Source of the DNA: Rheinheimera sp. SA_1
GTDB taxonomy: Bacteria > Pseudomonadota > Gammaproteobacteria > Enterobacterales > Alteromonadaceae
Assembly: GCF_001669775.1 (NCBI RefSeq)
Contig: NZ_LXWK01000017.1
Location: 372,001-436,000 of the forward strand
Direction of reading: 5' to 3'
DNA: 64,000 bases
Shown here: positions 50,893 through 60,287 of the stretch, piece by piece
How positions within the stretch are numbered: the first letter of the stretch is position 1
Layout of the letters: each line of letters opens with the position of its first letter
Position numbers and translations under genes: made by a program
The notes under the pieces: model-generated
Told to the model about the DNA's origin: nothing
Databases searched by the model: none
What the model saw: the letters and a program-made list of their open reading frames with translations, nothing else

Positions 50893-53838
50893 ATGGGGAG
50901 GTTTGGGTTGTTCACAATATGGTGGCCTACATACCTATTTTCGGGTCTATATCCGGGCTTATTTTCAAGTAAGAATCGCAGCCTGCTTTTGGGACTTATT
51001 TGCACCCTGCTGTGGTTTCCACTTTCGGCGCAGGCTTTTCCAACTGAAACCATCCGCTTTGATGAAAATCTGAAGCAACAACAACTTTACCCCAAATTAC
51101 ATTATCAAATTGCCGACAGCGAACTGGCGGTTGAAGATATCGTGTTTGAGCCCGAACGCGCGCATGCATTTTTAACGGTGATGGCGCCGAATCAGGTGTT
51201 TCATGTCAATCCTGGCGCGGTTTGGTTTATCGCGCGGTTGCATTATCAGGGTCAACGCGCGACCAAACTTGTCCTTGATTACAATTTCCCGTCTGCCGAT
51301 CTGGTTGAATTTTATACCTTTGACCGGCAAAGCCATGAACTGCATAAAATTAATCGCGCCGGTACCAACCTGCCGTTCAGCGAGCGCCAGCTCAGTAGCC
51401 GCAGTTATGCCGTTGAGCTGACGTTTAAAGCCGGTCAGGAACTGGATGTGTTAGTGAAAGTGCAGGATGGCGCTGTAGTGCAATCGCATTTCACTTTAAT
51501 TCAGCCGGATAAGTTTTATCAGCAGCAACTGACCAGCAACTTGTTTGATGGCATCTTGCTTGGCCTGTTGCTGTTGATGGCCGCTTACAACATCTTGTTA
51601 TATCTAAATATTCGTGAGCAGCTTTATCTGTATTTTGCCGGATTTTTCCTGTTTTTCACGCTGGTGATTTCCATTCTGAACGGCGCTGGTTTTGCTTTAA
51701 TGTGGCCGGAATATCCGGAAGTGAATCCGGCAATTTTTTACGTCGCAGTAGGCGCTTGCCTGGCTTGTTTAAGTTTATCTACCAGCACCATGCTGAATCA
51801 AAATCCGTCCTGGTGGCTGTGGCTGAATTTATTCTGGTCCGGTTTGTTGTTATTCAGCCCCTTATATATCGATTTTAATCAGCGGCTGAACTTGCTGTTG
51901 CTGGTGCTCGGTATGGTAATGGGTAGCAACTTATTGCAGGTACTGCGGCATACCTTCAGCGGTAAACCGCGCGCCCGGACATTCAGCTTAAGTTGGTTGT
52001 TATTTTTTGCCGCCAGTCTGGTACTGCTGTTATCGCAGCTGGGTTATCTGTCCGATTCACGGTTATGGCAATATTTATTAGTCGCATCTGTTGTATGCAA
52101 TATGGCACTGATGAGTTATGGCCTGGCGCAGCGGATGCAGCTGGCGACCGAGCTCACCACCCAGGCGCACCAACAAGCGATTAATTCGTTAAAGCAGTAT
52201 TACGACATTTACCACAACGCGGTGGAAGGTATGTTCACCACCACCATGCATGGCCAGCTAATTGCCGCCAACCGTGCTCTGTTGAACATTCTGGGCTACC
52301 AGGAATTGAGCCAGATGGAAATTGACGTCAAACGGTTTGGGATGGCGAAATATTATGCCAACCCGGATGATCGCACCCATATGGTTCGGCAGTTGCAGCA
52401 TAGCAACAATAAAAGCTTTGAATTGCGTGGCTTACGATCTGATGGCACCCCCTTCTGGGCGCTGATGTCGGCGCGTCTGGCACATGATGCCAATGGCGAA
52501 GCCTTTATTCACGGCTCCGTAATTGATATTACCGAGCAAAAAGTCAGCCACGAGCAGCTGGCTTATCTGGCGTCGCACGATCCACTGACCGGCCTCTATA
52601 ACCGCCATCATTTCGCCACGCTGGCACAACAAGCCTGGCAACGGCTGCAGGTTGAAAAACACACCAGCGCCATTTTATATATCGATATTGACCAGTTTAA
52701 ACTGGTGAACAGCACCTGTAATCACAGTGCCGGCGATGCGTTATTGCTACAAATCAGCGATCAGCTGAAACGGGCGCTGGGGCAAAGTGGCATTCTGGCG
52801 CGTCTGGGCGGAGATGAATTTGCCGTGCTGCTGCCGGGTAAAACCGCACAGGAAGCTTTTGCAGTGGCTTACAACCTATTGGAAGTGGTCAAAGAATTCC
52901 GCTTTTTCTGGCAGGACAGTTTGTTTAGCATCAGTGTCAGCATTGGCATGACTGAAATCACTTTTGATGATTTATCGGCCGAGCAAACCATCAAAAAAGC
53001 CGACTCCGCCTGTTTTGTTGCCAAAGAAAAAGGCCGCAACCGTATTCATTTGTTCCACCCGGACGATGCCGAATTACAAAAGCAACAAGCGGAAATTCAA
53101 TGGGTACAAGTACTGCAACGGGCGCTGGAACATGACAGTTTTGTGCTGTATATGCAGCCAATTCAAGCCATTCAGCATCGCGATACCGTCGCCAATTACG
53201 AGCTGTTATTAAGGCTGCGTAGCGACGACAACACAATCATTGCGCCGGGCAACTTCCTAAGTTCAGCTGAGCGTTATGGTCTGATGCCACAAATTGACCG
53301 CTGGGTGATCCGCAACTATTTCCGCTGGCTGGCGCAACATCCGCAGCATCTGGAAGTACTGGGACATTGCAGCATCAATTTATCCGGCGCTTCCTTGATT
53401 GACCCGCTGTTCAAAGCTTATGTGCTAGCGCTGTTTGAAGAATATAAAATTCCGGCTCGTTTTATCTGTTTTGAAATTACTGAAAGTATGGCGATTTTAA
53501 ACTTACAAAATACCTTAGATTTTATTCATCATTTCAGAAGCTTAGGCTGTCAGTTTGCGCTGGACGATTTTGGCAGTGGTTTTTCATCTTATGGCTACCT
53601 GAAAAACTTCCCGGTCGATTACATCAAAATTGACGGTAATTTTGTCCGGGATTTACTGACCGACAAGTTCGACCGCGCTATCGTCAACTCCATCCACGAT
53701 GTGGCAGCGGCGATGGGTATTAAAACAGTGGCGGAATATGTTGAGAGCACCGAAATTCTGTTGGAACTGCGCAAAATGGGCGTCGATTATGCGCAGGGTT
53801 ATGGCATCGCCAAGCCAAAACCGCTAAGCGATTTGTAA
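50893..53838 (+). CDS. 7TMR-DISM, PAS, GGDEF and EAL domain protein
   Basis: The 981-residue inner-membrane protein likely senses a periplasmic ligand and alters c-di-GMP. It has a signal/anchor to about residue 50, a periplasmic 7TMR-DISM-type sensor (about 60-200), seven membrane helices (about 215-410), and a PAS domain (about 435-550). GGDEF follows with intact ARLGGDEFAVLLPG and no RxxD inhibitory site just upstream. EAL comes last: ELL replaces EAL, but the metal and catalytic residues appear kept (INLSGAS, EITES, LDDFGSGFSS, YIKIDGNF, AEYVES, AQGYG). Net activity cannot be told from sequence. Confidence 0.92.
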   Translation: MGRFGLFTIWWPTYLFSGLYPGLFSSKNRSLLLGLICTLLWFPLSAQAFPTETIRFDENLKQQQLYPKLHYQIADSELAVEDIVFEPERAHAFLTVMAPNQVFHVNPGAVWFIARLHYQGQRATKLVLDYNFPSADLVEFYTFDRQSHELHKINRAGTNLPFSERQLSSRSYAVELTFKAGQELDVLVKVQDGAVVQSHFTLIQPDKFYQQQLTSNLFDGILLGLLLLMAAYNILLYLNIREQLYLYFAGFFLFFTLVISILNGAGFALMWPEYPEVNPAIFYVAVGACLACLSLSTSTMLNQNPSWWLWLNLFWSGLLLFSPLYIDFNQRLNLLLLVLGMVMGSNLLQVLRHTFSGKPRARTFSLSWLLFFAASLVLLLSQLGYLSDSRLWQYLLVASVVCNMALMSYGLAQRMQLATELTTQAHQQAINSLKQYYDIYHNAVEGMFTTTMHGQLIAANRALLNILGYQELSQMEIDVKRFGMAKYYANPDDRTHMVRQLQHSNNKSFELRGLRSDGTPFWALMSARLAHDANGEAFIHGSVIDITEQKVSHEQLAYLASHDPLTGLYNRHHFATLAQQAWQRLQVEKHTSAILYIDIDQFKLVNSTCNHSAGDALLLQISDQLKRALGQSGILARLGGDEFAVLLPGKTAQEAFAVAYNLLEVVKEFRFFWQDSLFSISVSIGMTEITFDDLSAEQTIKKADSACFVAKEKGRNRIHLFHPDDAELQKQQAEIQWVQVLQRALEHDSFVLYMQPIQAIQHRDTVANYELLLRLRSDDNTIIAPGNFLSSAERYGLMPQIDRWVIRNYFRWLAQHPQHLEVLGHCSINLSGASLIDPLFKAYVLALFEEYKIPARFICFEITESMAILNLQNTLDFIHHFRSLGCQFALDDFGSGFSSYGYLKNFPVDYIKIDGNFVRDLLTDKFDRAIVNSIHDVAAAMGIKTVAEYVESTEILLELRKMGVDYAQGYGIAKPKPLSDL

Positions 53839-53909
53839 CCGGACTTCGATGAAACTTGCTGTTGGCGCTGCGGGATCAGTACAATACGCGCCCCAACTGA
53901 GGTAGCACG

Positions 53910-54494
53910 ATGGCAAGGTTAGAACAATTATCACAGCAAGTGCTTGCCGTGATGACCGAAATTGGTCAGGATTACTCGAAATATCAACAAGATCGCGGGT
54001 TATTCTGCCGCAGTGGTTGCGGTGAATGTTGCCAGCATCCGGGCATTGAAGCGACAGTGCTGGAGATGTTGCCCCTGGCATTCCGGCTGATAGCCGAACA
54101 ACGCGCCGATCAAGTGCTCAGTGATCTAGCCGAACGTGACGACGCCCGTTGTTACTTTTATCAAAGCCATTCTGAAGATCGAAAACAAGGTCAGTGCAGT
54201 GTGTATCAGCAGCGTCCCGGCATTTGCCGTTTTTTCGGCGCCGCCGGCACTACAGGCAAAGCTGGTGAATATCAGTTGTCGACTTGCCGCAATATCAAAA
54301 CCGACCACCCCACTGCTTATGCCGACACGTTGATTGCACTGGAATCAGACCCGCCGCCGCTCATTCGCCATGGCCAGGAACAAATCCGCCAACTCGACCC
54401 GGAACTTGCCAGTAACCCAATGCCACTGAATCAGGCGCTTGCCACTGCACTCGAGAAAGCGCTGTTTGAGCAGTATTACCAATCGGCAGAGTGA
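53910..54494 (+). CDS. YkgJ family cysteine-cluster protein
   Basis: The 194-residue protein carries the YkgJ cysteine cluster: FCRSGCGECCQHPG near residue 31, then GQCSVYQQRPGICRFFG and STCRN. The cysteines probably bind a metal, zinc or Fe-S. The molecular role of the family is unsettled. It stands alone between the c-di-GMP protein and the convergent toxin-antitoxin pair. Confidence 0.88.
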   Translation: MARLEQLSQQVLAVMTEIGQDYSKYQQDRGLFCRSGCGECCQHPGIEATVLEMLPLAFRLIAEQRADQVLSDLAERDDARCYFYQSHSEDRKQGQCSVYQQRPGICRFFGAAGTTGKAGEYQLSTCRNIKTDHPTAYADTLIALESDPPPLIRHGQEQIRQLDPELASNPMPLNQALATALEKALFEQYYQSAE

Positions 54495-54504
54495 TTTGTA
54501 GGCA

Positions 54505-54801
54505 TTATGTGCGGTTGGTCCAGGCTGATGGCGCCTTTCGTGCGTGGAAAACCGCCGTGACCACGACATGGTTATTTTGCACAAAATACAAAATTCGATA
54601 GGGAAAACGGTGAATTGAAATCCGCCTTAGTTCTCGGTAGATTTCTCTGTAAATGAACGGGTTTCGCTGAATTTTTTGCAAGGCATCGTCGATACAAAGC
54701 AGGAAATCATCACCAAGGCCAACACGTTTTCCCTGGTAGTAGTCAAACCCCTCAGCGACGTCGAATTCGGCTTCTTTACGTAGCTTCAATGTGTAACTCA
54801 T
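54505..54801 (-). CDS. RelE/ParE family toxin
   Basis: The 98-residue protein has the ParE-like pattern: LRKEAEFDVAEGFDYYQGKRVGLGDDFLLCIDDALQKIQRNP, then REIYRELRRISIHRFPYRILYFVQNNHVVVTAVFHARK. ParE toxins poison DNA gyrase, whereas RelE types cleave mRNA; the helical hairpin and C-terminal strand look ParE-like. Its start overlaps the antitoxin stop by 4 nt (ATGA). An intact pair is expected to be functional. Confidence 0.9.
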   Translation of the reverse strand: MSYTLKLRKEAEFDVAEGFDYYQGKRVGLGDDFLLCIDDALQKIQRNPFIYREIYRELRRISIHRFPYRILYFVQNNHVVVTAVFHARKAPSAWTNRT

Positions 54802-55001
54802 TCCTTGGCGAGGATCCTGGCTTTAACACTTTCCCAAGATGAACCAAGATCTTGGTCAATGTTAAATGCCGCAAGACGCCGATCAAGTTCGGCTTTCTGC
54901 GCTTCAGTAAGTGCTATTTCACCATCTTCAGCCACAATGCTATCCCACAGCGCTTCGGCAAGAACGATGCGCTCAGAAACCGTAAGCGATTGAATTTCCA
55001 T
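54798..55001 (-). CDS. Addiction-module antitoxin (PF09720 type)
   Basis: From ATG 55001 (GAGG at optimal spacing) the protein is 67 residues: MEIQSLTVSERIVLAEALWD...ALTEAQKAELDRRLAAF...SSWESVKARI, the unstable-antitoxin family pattern that pairs with ParE-like toxins. It is translationally coupled to the toxin. A TTG 15 nt upstream is possible but less likely. Confidence 0.88.
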   Translation of the reverse strand: MEIQSLTVSERIVLAEALWDSIVAEDGEIALTEAQKAELDRRLAAFNIDQDLGSSWESVKARILAKE

Positions 55002-55086
55002 AGAAACCTCATTCAAGAATGAAAGTAATGATTAAACGCCTGAATAATTTTAGCACGAGTTTATGTACGAGACTTCACACCGTAAC

Positions 55087-56550
55087 CTAATCAACCTGCC
55101 CAACATCCAGCAAACCATAACGCTCAATTTTCTTCAGCAATCCCTGACGGGATAAGCCTAACGCGCGGGCGGCCTGGCTGCGGTTGCCCTGGCTTTGTTG
55201 TAAGGCGCTCATTAATAAACTGATTTCCAGATTGCGCACTTGCTCATCCAGCGACAAACCCGTGGTAGGCTCGCTATCTACCGCCGGTGATAATGTTGAA
55301 CCACCAGCGGATCCAAGCAGCTTGCTTGCCTGAACCGGGCTCGCGGCATCCATATGCAACAACTCAATATCAGATAACTGCACCACCCCTTGTTGCGAAA
55401 TTGCCACCACACTTTCCAGGGTGTTTTTCAGCTCCCGCACATTGCCGGGCCAGCTACGTTGTAAAAACCACTGCAAGGCTGGCGCTGCCAGGGTTAACGA
55501 CTGATTTGCTACCCCAACTTTGGGTAGTGCTTGCGCCAACTGCTGCAAAAAATGCTGAATGAGCAAAGGAATATCTTCGCGCCGATCATCCAAGGCCGGG
55601 GTTTCCAGCGTGATGCCTTTAATGCGGTAATAGAGGTCTTCACGAAATTTGCCTTGTGCCACTAAGTCAGGCAACACCGCATTGGTGGCACTGACCAGCC
55701 GCACGTCGATACGTTTTTGTTCGCGGCCGCCAACCGGGTAATACGTGCCTTCCTGCAACACCCGCAGCATTTTCACCTGCATTGGTAGCGGCATTTCACC
55801 GATTTCATCTAAGAACAAAGTGCCGCCATTGGCCATCGCCAACAGCCCTTGCCGGTCTTTATCAGCGCCGGTAAAAGCGCCTTTGACATAGCCAAACAAC
55901 TCGCTTTCTAATAAGTCGGCTGGTATAGCACCACAATGCACCGACACAAAAGGCCCGTTGGCGCGCAAACTCAGCTGATGTAACGCACGTGAAATCACCT
56001 CTTTGCCAGTGCCGGAAGGCCCCGTCACCAACACCCGAACTTCGGTCGGGGCAATGCGCTGAATTAAGGTGCGAATGGTATCCATCTGCCGCGAAACCCC
56101 AACTAACGTCTGTAAAGCACCGGGCGCACTGCTCTGGCGTTTTAACTTGGTTAGTTCCAGTTCCAGCTGATGTTTGCTGATGGCGCGTTTCACCACCACC
56201 GCCAGCAAATCCGGATCCACCGGCTTGGCGATAAAGTCCCAGGCACCGAGCGAAATCGCCTGCAACGCCAGTTCACGATCGGCGTGGCCGGTCAGAATAA
56301 TCACTGGCTGCGCGTTCAGTTCGGGCAAAGCGGCTAAGGTTGCCGCTGGGTCAAACAACGGCGGTAACGACAAATCCAACAACAATAAATCAAACGGCGT
56401 TTTTGCCAGTAACTGCCGCGCCTGAATTAAATCAGCGGCGCTGCTAACCTGATAGCCCTGCTGACTTAAAAAACGTTCCGCCAGTAACCGAAAGGCCGGC
56501 TCATCATCGACCAGCAGAATTCTGGCCACTTCAAATCTTTCCAGACTCAT
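55087..56550 (-). CDS. Sigma-54-dependent response regulator (NtrC family)
   Basis: The 487-residue activator has a receiver domain (LLVDDEPAF, phosphoacceptor Asp in [10 protein letters not shown] at about 59, Lys in FIAKPVDP). The AAA+ domain carries Walker [10 protein letters not shown], the sigma-54-contacting loop GAFTGA, and [15 protein letters not shown] Fis-type HTH closes the protein ([26 protein letters not shown]). The intact GAFTGA predicts activation of sigma-54 promoters. It is cotranscribed with the kinase, whose stop overlaps its ATG by 1 nt. A candidate sigma-54 site lies beyond the kinase, in front of the cytochrome bd genes. Confidence 0.95.
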   Translation of the reverse strand: MSLERFEVARILLVDDEPAFRLLAERFLSQQGYQVSSAADLIQARQLLAKTPFDLLLLDLSLPPLFDPAATLAALPELNAQPVIILTGHADRELALQAISLGAWDFIAKPVDPDLLAVVVKRAISKHQLELELTKLKRQSSAPGALQTLVGVSRQMDTIRTLIQRIAPTEVRVLVTGPSGTGKEVISRALHQLSLRANGPFVSVHCGAIPADLLESELFGYVKGAFTGADKDRQGLLAMANGGTLFLDEIGEMPLPMQVKMLRVLQEGTYYPVGGREQKRIDVRLVSATNAVLPDLVAQGKFREDLYYRIKGITLETPALDDRREDIPLLIQHFLQQLAQALPKVGVANQSLTLAAPALQWFLQRSWPGNVRELKNTLESVVAISQQGVVQLSDIELLHMDAASPVQASKLLGSAGGSTLSPAVDSEPTTGLSLDEQVRNLEISLLMSALQQSQGNRSQAARALGLSRQGLLKKIERYGLLDVGQVD

Positions 56551-58514
56551 TACTCTGCTTCCTGTGCTTGGGTGTAGTTTGCCTGGTGGGGCAACCGGAT
56601 CTCAAAACTGACCGGCCAGCCTAAATCAGTGCGATGGCGAATTTGCCCCTGATGGGCATGGATGATCCGTTGCACTATCGCCAAACCTAAACCGCTGCCA
56701 CCGGCTCTTTTACTGACAAAGGGCCGAAACAAAGTGTCGGTTAAAGCGGCTTCCAAGGCCGGGCCATTATTGTGCAGCCTAATCAGCATCTCTGGCCCGG
56801 CCAGGATGGCGCTAATCAATACCGCGCCATCCGGCTGATTACGGACAAATGCCAGTGCGTTATCAAGCAAATTAATAAACACTTGCTGCAAGCGGTGTGG
56901 ATCGGCATTCAGCTGTAATCCGGCTGGAACTTGCAGCTCAAATTTGACCTGCTGCCAGTCAAACTGGCTGCTTAAACTTTGTAATAAAGCATGTAAATCA
57001 ATGATCTGTAGCTGCAAATGCAATCGACCTGCATACACCAGCATATCGGCAATCAGCCGGTCGGCGCGTTTCAGCTGGCTTTGAATATGGCCACGCAGTT
57101 CGGCATCAACACCGGCCGACGCCATTGAAATAATGTTAAGCGGGTTACGCAGCTCGTGCGCCATCGCCGCCGCCAGCGCGCCCAGCTCTACCAGATGTTG
57201 CTGACTGAGCCGGTATTTTTCGGCAGACGCCAATGCCAGCGCACGCTGCAAATTAGTGCAGCTGCTGACCAGCAAGGAGCCAAACACTTCGGTGAGTAGC
57301 CGCAGCCCTGGTGGTAACTCAGCCTGCCCCTGCAACGAAAATTGCCATTGTTGCTGCTGCTCGCGACAACAAAAGACAAACTGCGGCGCTCGATCGCTGC
57401 TCGGGCTGTTTTCGGCGTCGCTCGCCGGATCGGTGACCTCGTTATGGTGAAGCGTTGCCGACGTCGCCAGCAATTCGCCGTGACTGTAAATTTCCACCAA
57501 CAATGGCTGTTTCAACGGTTTACTAATCAGCTGGCTTGCCGTGTGCGCCAGTTGCTGCCAATCCTGCGCTTGTTGCAAATCACTGAGCCAGTGGCTGACC
57601 ATTTTTTCACTCAGTTGCACCCCGGGATAAATTAACCGTTCAGCCAGCCGACTGACCGGGCGGTAGCTGGCGGCCGCCAATAGCAGTAACAGACTGGAAT
57701 ATAACCATAATTGCCAGCCAGGCACTGCGGTTAACGCCGGCATCCCGAGCTGTCCGAAAATAACGCTGATCAGCCCCATCAGCAGCAGCAGCAATAAGCC
57801 CATCACCAGCACCAGCAAGGCGCGACTGGCAAAGGCATTCACCGCCAGCATCTGATAACGCACTACGCTATACACCAGCAGCACCACATAACCCGGCAAT
57901 AGCAACATCGGGTACGGAAACCAGTTCAGCGAAAACGATGGAAAGACAAAACTGGTTGCCAATAACAAACCTAAACCAGCGGTCATGGCGATGGCGGCAA
58001 TCGAACGGCGCTTATTGCCCCGATGTTGCAGAAACCCTTGCCATAACACCAGATGCGCGACGATGCCCAAAAGCACAGTACAAGCCAGATTGAGCCAGCC
58101 CCAACGCTCGAACACAAAAAATTGTGGTAATTGCCCGACGCTCACCAGCGAGGCAGAAGGGTTGGACCAGCTGATTAAGGTGATAATCAAGGCACCGAAA
58201 AACAGCATCGGCGACAGTTTTTTCAGCTGCAATAGCCAGCTTTTACTCTGGGGGGTCACCACAAATTGCAGCGCAAAATGTAAATAAAACGCCGGCATCA
58301 GCGGGTTCGACAGCACTAACACTTTACCAAGCCATCTGGAATCTACCAGCAACGCCAAATGGCCGGCGCTCCATAAGGTCAACATCAGACAAAAACCGGC
58401 CAGCGCTGATAACACCGGTTGAAACCTGGCGTGCCACCACAACCAGACCGCGGTCCAGAGCGCACAAAACCCGGTGACGGCCATTGTCAGGCCAAAAACC
58501 AGCTGCTGATCCAT
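56550..58514 (-). CDS. Membrane sensor histidine kinase
   Basis: From ATG 58514 (CAGGAG upstream) the protein is 654 residues. It has eight or so N-terminal membrane helices (to about 310), a GAF-like/linker region, the H-box AAMAHELRNPLNIISMAS with the phosphorylated His, an N-box QQVFINLLDNALAF, and a G-box SGLGLAIVQRII. The topology resembles PrsK-like kinases. It partners with the NtrC-type regulator encoded immediately downstream. The signal is unknown; proximity to a bd oxidase suggests redox or respiratory status. Confidence 0.92.
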   Translation of the reverse strand: MDQQLVFGLTMAVTGFCALWTAVWLWWHARFQPVLSALAGFCLMLTLWSAGHLALLVDSRWLGKVLVLSNPLMPAFYLHFALQFVVTPQSKSWLLQLKKLSPMLFFGALIITLISWSNPSASLVSVGQLPQFFVFERWGWLNLACTVLLGIVAHLVLWQGFLQHRGNKRRSIAAIAMTAGLGLLLATSFVFPSFSLNWFPYPMLLLPGYVVLLVYSVVRYQMLAVNAFASRALLVLVMGLLLLLLMGLISVIFGQLGMPALTAVPGWQLWLYSSLLLLLAAASYRPVSRLAERLIYPGVQLSEKMVSHWLSDLQQAQDWQQLAHTASQLISKPLKQPLLVEIYSHGELLATSATLHHNEVTDPASDAENSPSSDRAPQFVFCCREQQQQWQFSLQGQAELPPGLRLLTEVFGSLLVSSCTNLQRALALASAEKYRLSQQHLVELGALAAAMAHELRNPLNIISMASAGVDAELRGHIQSQLKRADRLIADMLVYAGRLHLQLQIIDLHALLQSLSSQFDWQQVKFELQVPAGLQLNADPHRLQQVFINLLDNALAFVRNQPDGAVLISAILAGPEMLIRLHNNGPALEAALTDTLFRPFVSKRAGGSGLGLAIVQRIIHAHQGQIRHRTDLGWPVSFEIRLPHQANYTQAQEAE

Positions 58515-58599
58515 ATTACTCCTGTCAACAATGTGTACAGACGTCTTGTAGGCGAAGCGTAAACGAAGTTCACACCCATCGCAACCAACATAAAAAATA

Positions 58600-58613
58600 T
58601 TGATATAGATCAA
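58600..58613. promoter_or_regulatory. Perfect FNR/Anr box upstream of the cytochrome bd operon
   Basis: TTGAT-ATAG-ATCAA matches the FNR consensus TTGAT-N4-ATCAA at every fixed position. It lies 104 nt upstream of the first small gene of the bd operon and 86 nt upstream of the divergent kinase start, so it could control either or both. Confidence 0.75.
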
Positions 58614-58646
58614 AAGAATGCGAGTTATTTGGCGATGGCCTGATTC

Positions 58647-58662
58647 TGGCATTTCAGGGGCA
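58647..58662 (+). promoter_or_regulatory. Candidate sigma-54 promoter for the cytochrome bd operon
   Basis: TGGCATTTCAGGGGCA has the exact GG-N10-GC spacing of sigma-54 promoters, with TGGCA kept in the -24 element and GC in the -12 element. The transcription start would fall near 58673, about 44 nt before the small gene. The -12 element is weak (GGGC in place of TTGC). Confidence 0.45.
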
Positions 58663-58716
58663 ATCGTGAGCTATAGCTAGCCTCAAACCAAATTGTAATT
58701 AACCGGAGTGTGTTTC

Positions 58717-58839
58717 ATGGATATCTCATTGTTGTTGTTGGAATTAATGACGGTATTGCTGCTGTTGGCATCAGGTGTTGGCTTAAGTCGGTTGCCACTA
58801 TGGTTACAAAGAGCAGCAAAAAGCGGGAGGAGCAATTGA
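58717..58839 (+). CDS. 40-residue hydrophobic protein upstream of cydA
   Basis: ATG 58717, with GGAG 8-9 nt upstream, opens a frame encoding MDISLLLLELMTVLLLLASG, then a basic amphipathic tail ending RAAKSGRSN. It is a single membrane helix with a positive C-terminus. Its TGA overlaps the cydA ATG by 1 nt, and the strong GGGAGGAG site for cydA lies within it, so the two are coupled. It is too short for usual gene callers. It could be an accessory subunit of the oxidase, comparable to CydX/CydS, although those genes normally follow cydB; the assignment is inferred. Confidence 0.65.
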   Translation: MDISLLLLELMTVLLLLASGVGLSRLPLWLQRAAKSGRSN

Positions 58840-60287
58840 TGGATTTTGACAGTGTCCAGCTCTCCGCCATTTTATCGCGGATCCAGTTTGCCTTTACCGT
58901 TAGCTTTCACATCATTTTCCCATCGATCACTATTGGTCTGGCCACGCTGATTGCATTGTGGGAAGGCCTATGGCTGAAAACCGGCAACCCTTTGTACCTG
59001 CAACTGGCCAAATTCTGGATCAAACCTTTTGCCATCACCTTTGGTATGGGCGTGGTGTCGGGCATTGTGCTCAGTTATGAATTTGGCACCAACTTTTCAA
59101 AATTCTCTGAACTAACCGGCGCGGTACTTGGGCCTTTAATGGCTTATGAAGTACTGACGGCGTTTTTCCTCGAAGCCGGTTTTCTGGGGGTGATGTTATT
59201 CGGCTGGCAAAGAGTTAGCGCCAAACTGCACTTTTTCGCCAGTTGCACCGTGGCGGTTGGCACCTGGATCTCAGCCTTTTGGATCATCGCTGCCAACAGC
59301 TGGATGCACACCCCGGCCGGTTATGTGATGGTTGATGGCAAGTTTGAAGTAGCCAGCTGGCTGGAAGTTATTTTTAACCCATCGATGCCGTACCGCCTTA
59401 GCCATATGCTGCTGGCGACTTTTTTAACCGCCACTTTTGTGGTGATGGCGACCAGCGCCTGGTATTTACGCCGCCAGCAACATCAGGCATTTGCCCGCAA
59501 AAGTTTGTCGTTAACCTTATGGCTGGCGCTGGTATTAGCACCGTTGCAAGCGGTGGTTGGTGACTTCCACGGCCTCAACGTCAAAGAGCATCAGCCGATC
59601 AAACTGGCAGCAATGGAAGGTATTTGGGCCGAACGTGAAGCCAATGTGCCGCTGCTGCTGTTCGCAATTCCGGATCCAAAAAATGAAACCAACCACTTTG
59701 AAGTGAAAATACCGGGCTTGGCCAGTTTGATCCTAACCCACGACTGGCACGGTGAACTGCCTGGGCTGAAATCGGTGCCCAAAGCCGATCGGCCCAATGT
59801 ACCGCTGGTGTTCTTTTCATTCCGGATCATGGTTGGTCTTGGTGTGTTGATGATTTTTATCGCAGTCGCCGGTTTATGGCTGCGTTGGCGTGGCACGCTG
59901 TATCAAAGTCGCTGGTTTTTAACGGTCTGCAGCTTTATGGCCCCCAGCGGCGTGATTGCGGTGCTAGCCGGCTGGTATGTGGTGGAAGTGGGCCGCCAAC
60001 CCTGGCTGGTTCAGGGGCTGGTACGCACCATGGATGTGGTATCACCGCTGCCACCAGAGCGGGTGTTGCTGTCGCTGAGTTTATTTGTGATCACCTACAG
60101 CCTGTTGTTTGGTGTCTATCTGTACTTTTTCCGCAAACTGATTAAAAAAGGCCCACCGAGTCTGGAAGAATTGCAACAGCTGCAAATTGGCGTCAAAGCC
60201 TCGGGTTATGCGGTGTCGTTTACCAAAGCGCTGGCGGCTGATTCACCGGTGACACAAAGCAACACTTCACAAGAAGGAAAAATCTGA
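58839..60287 (+). CDS. cydA: Cytochrome bd ubiquinol oxidase subunit I, cyanide-insensitive type
   Basis: The 482-residue membrane subunit oxidises ubiquinol and carries the haems that reduce oxygen. It starts MDFDSVQLSAILSRIQFAFT; the haem-ligand His is in VSFHIIFPS, the quinol-site lysine and glutamate are in KEHQPIKLAAMEG, and the GRQPW motif is in VVEVGRQPWLVQG. The Q-loop between them is short, as in the CioA group (short-Q bd oxidases, low sensitivity to cyanide). An upstream in-frame extension to 58710 is not homologous. It overlaps cydB by 1 nt. Confidence 0.95.
   Translation: MDFDSVQLSAILSRIQFAFTVSFHIIFPSITIGLATLIALWEGLWLKTGNPLYLQLAKFWIKPFAITFGMGVVSGIVLSYEFGTNFSKFSELTGAVLGPLMAYEVLTAFFLEAGFLGVMLFGWQRVSAKLHFFASCTVAVGTWISAFWIIAANSWMHTPAGYVMVDGKFEVASWLEVIFNPSMPYRLSHMLLATFLTATFVVMATSAWYLRRQQHQAFARKSLSLTLWLALVLAPLQAVVGDFHGLNVKEHQPIKLAAMEGIWAEREANVPLLLFAIPDPKNETNHFEVKIPGLASLILTHDWHGELPGLKSVPKADRPNVPLVFFSFRIMVGLGVLMIFIAVAGLWLRWRGTLYQSRWFLTVCSFMAPSGVIAVLAGWYVVEVGRQPWLVQGLVRTMDVVSPLPPERVLLSLSLFVITYSLLFGVYLYFFRKLIKKGPPSLEELQQLQIGVKASGYAVSFTKALAADSPVTQSNTSQEGKI

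Noticed and set aside
58515-58652. N-terminal extension of the histidine kinase
   Set aside because: A good ribosome-binding site precedes the ATG at 58514, and the extension crosses the FNR box and promoter region.
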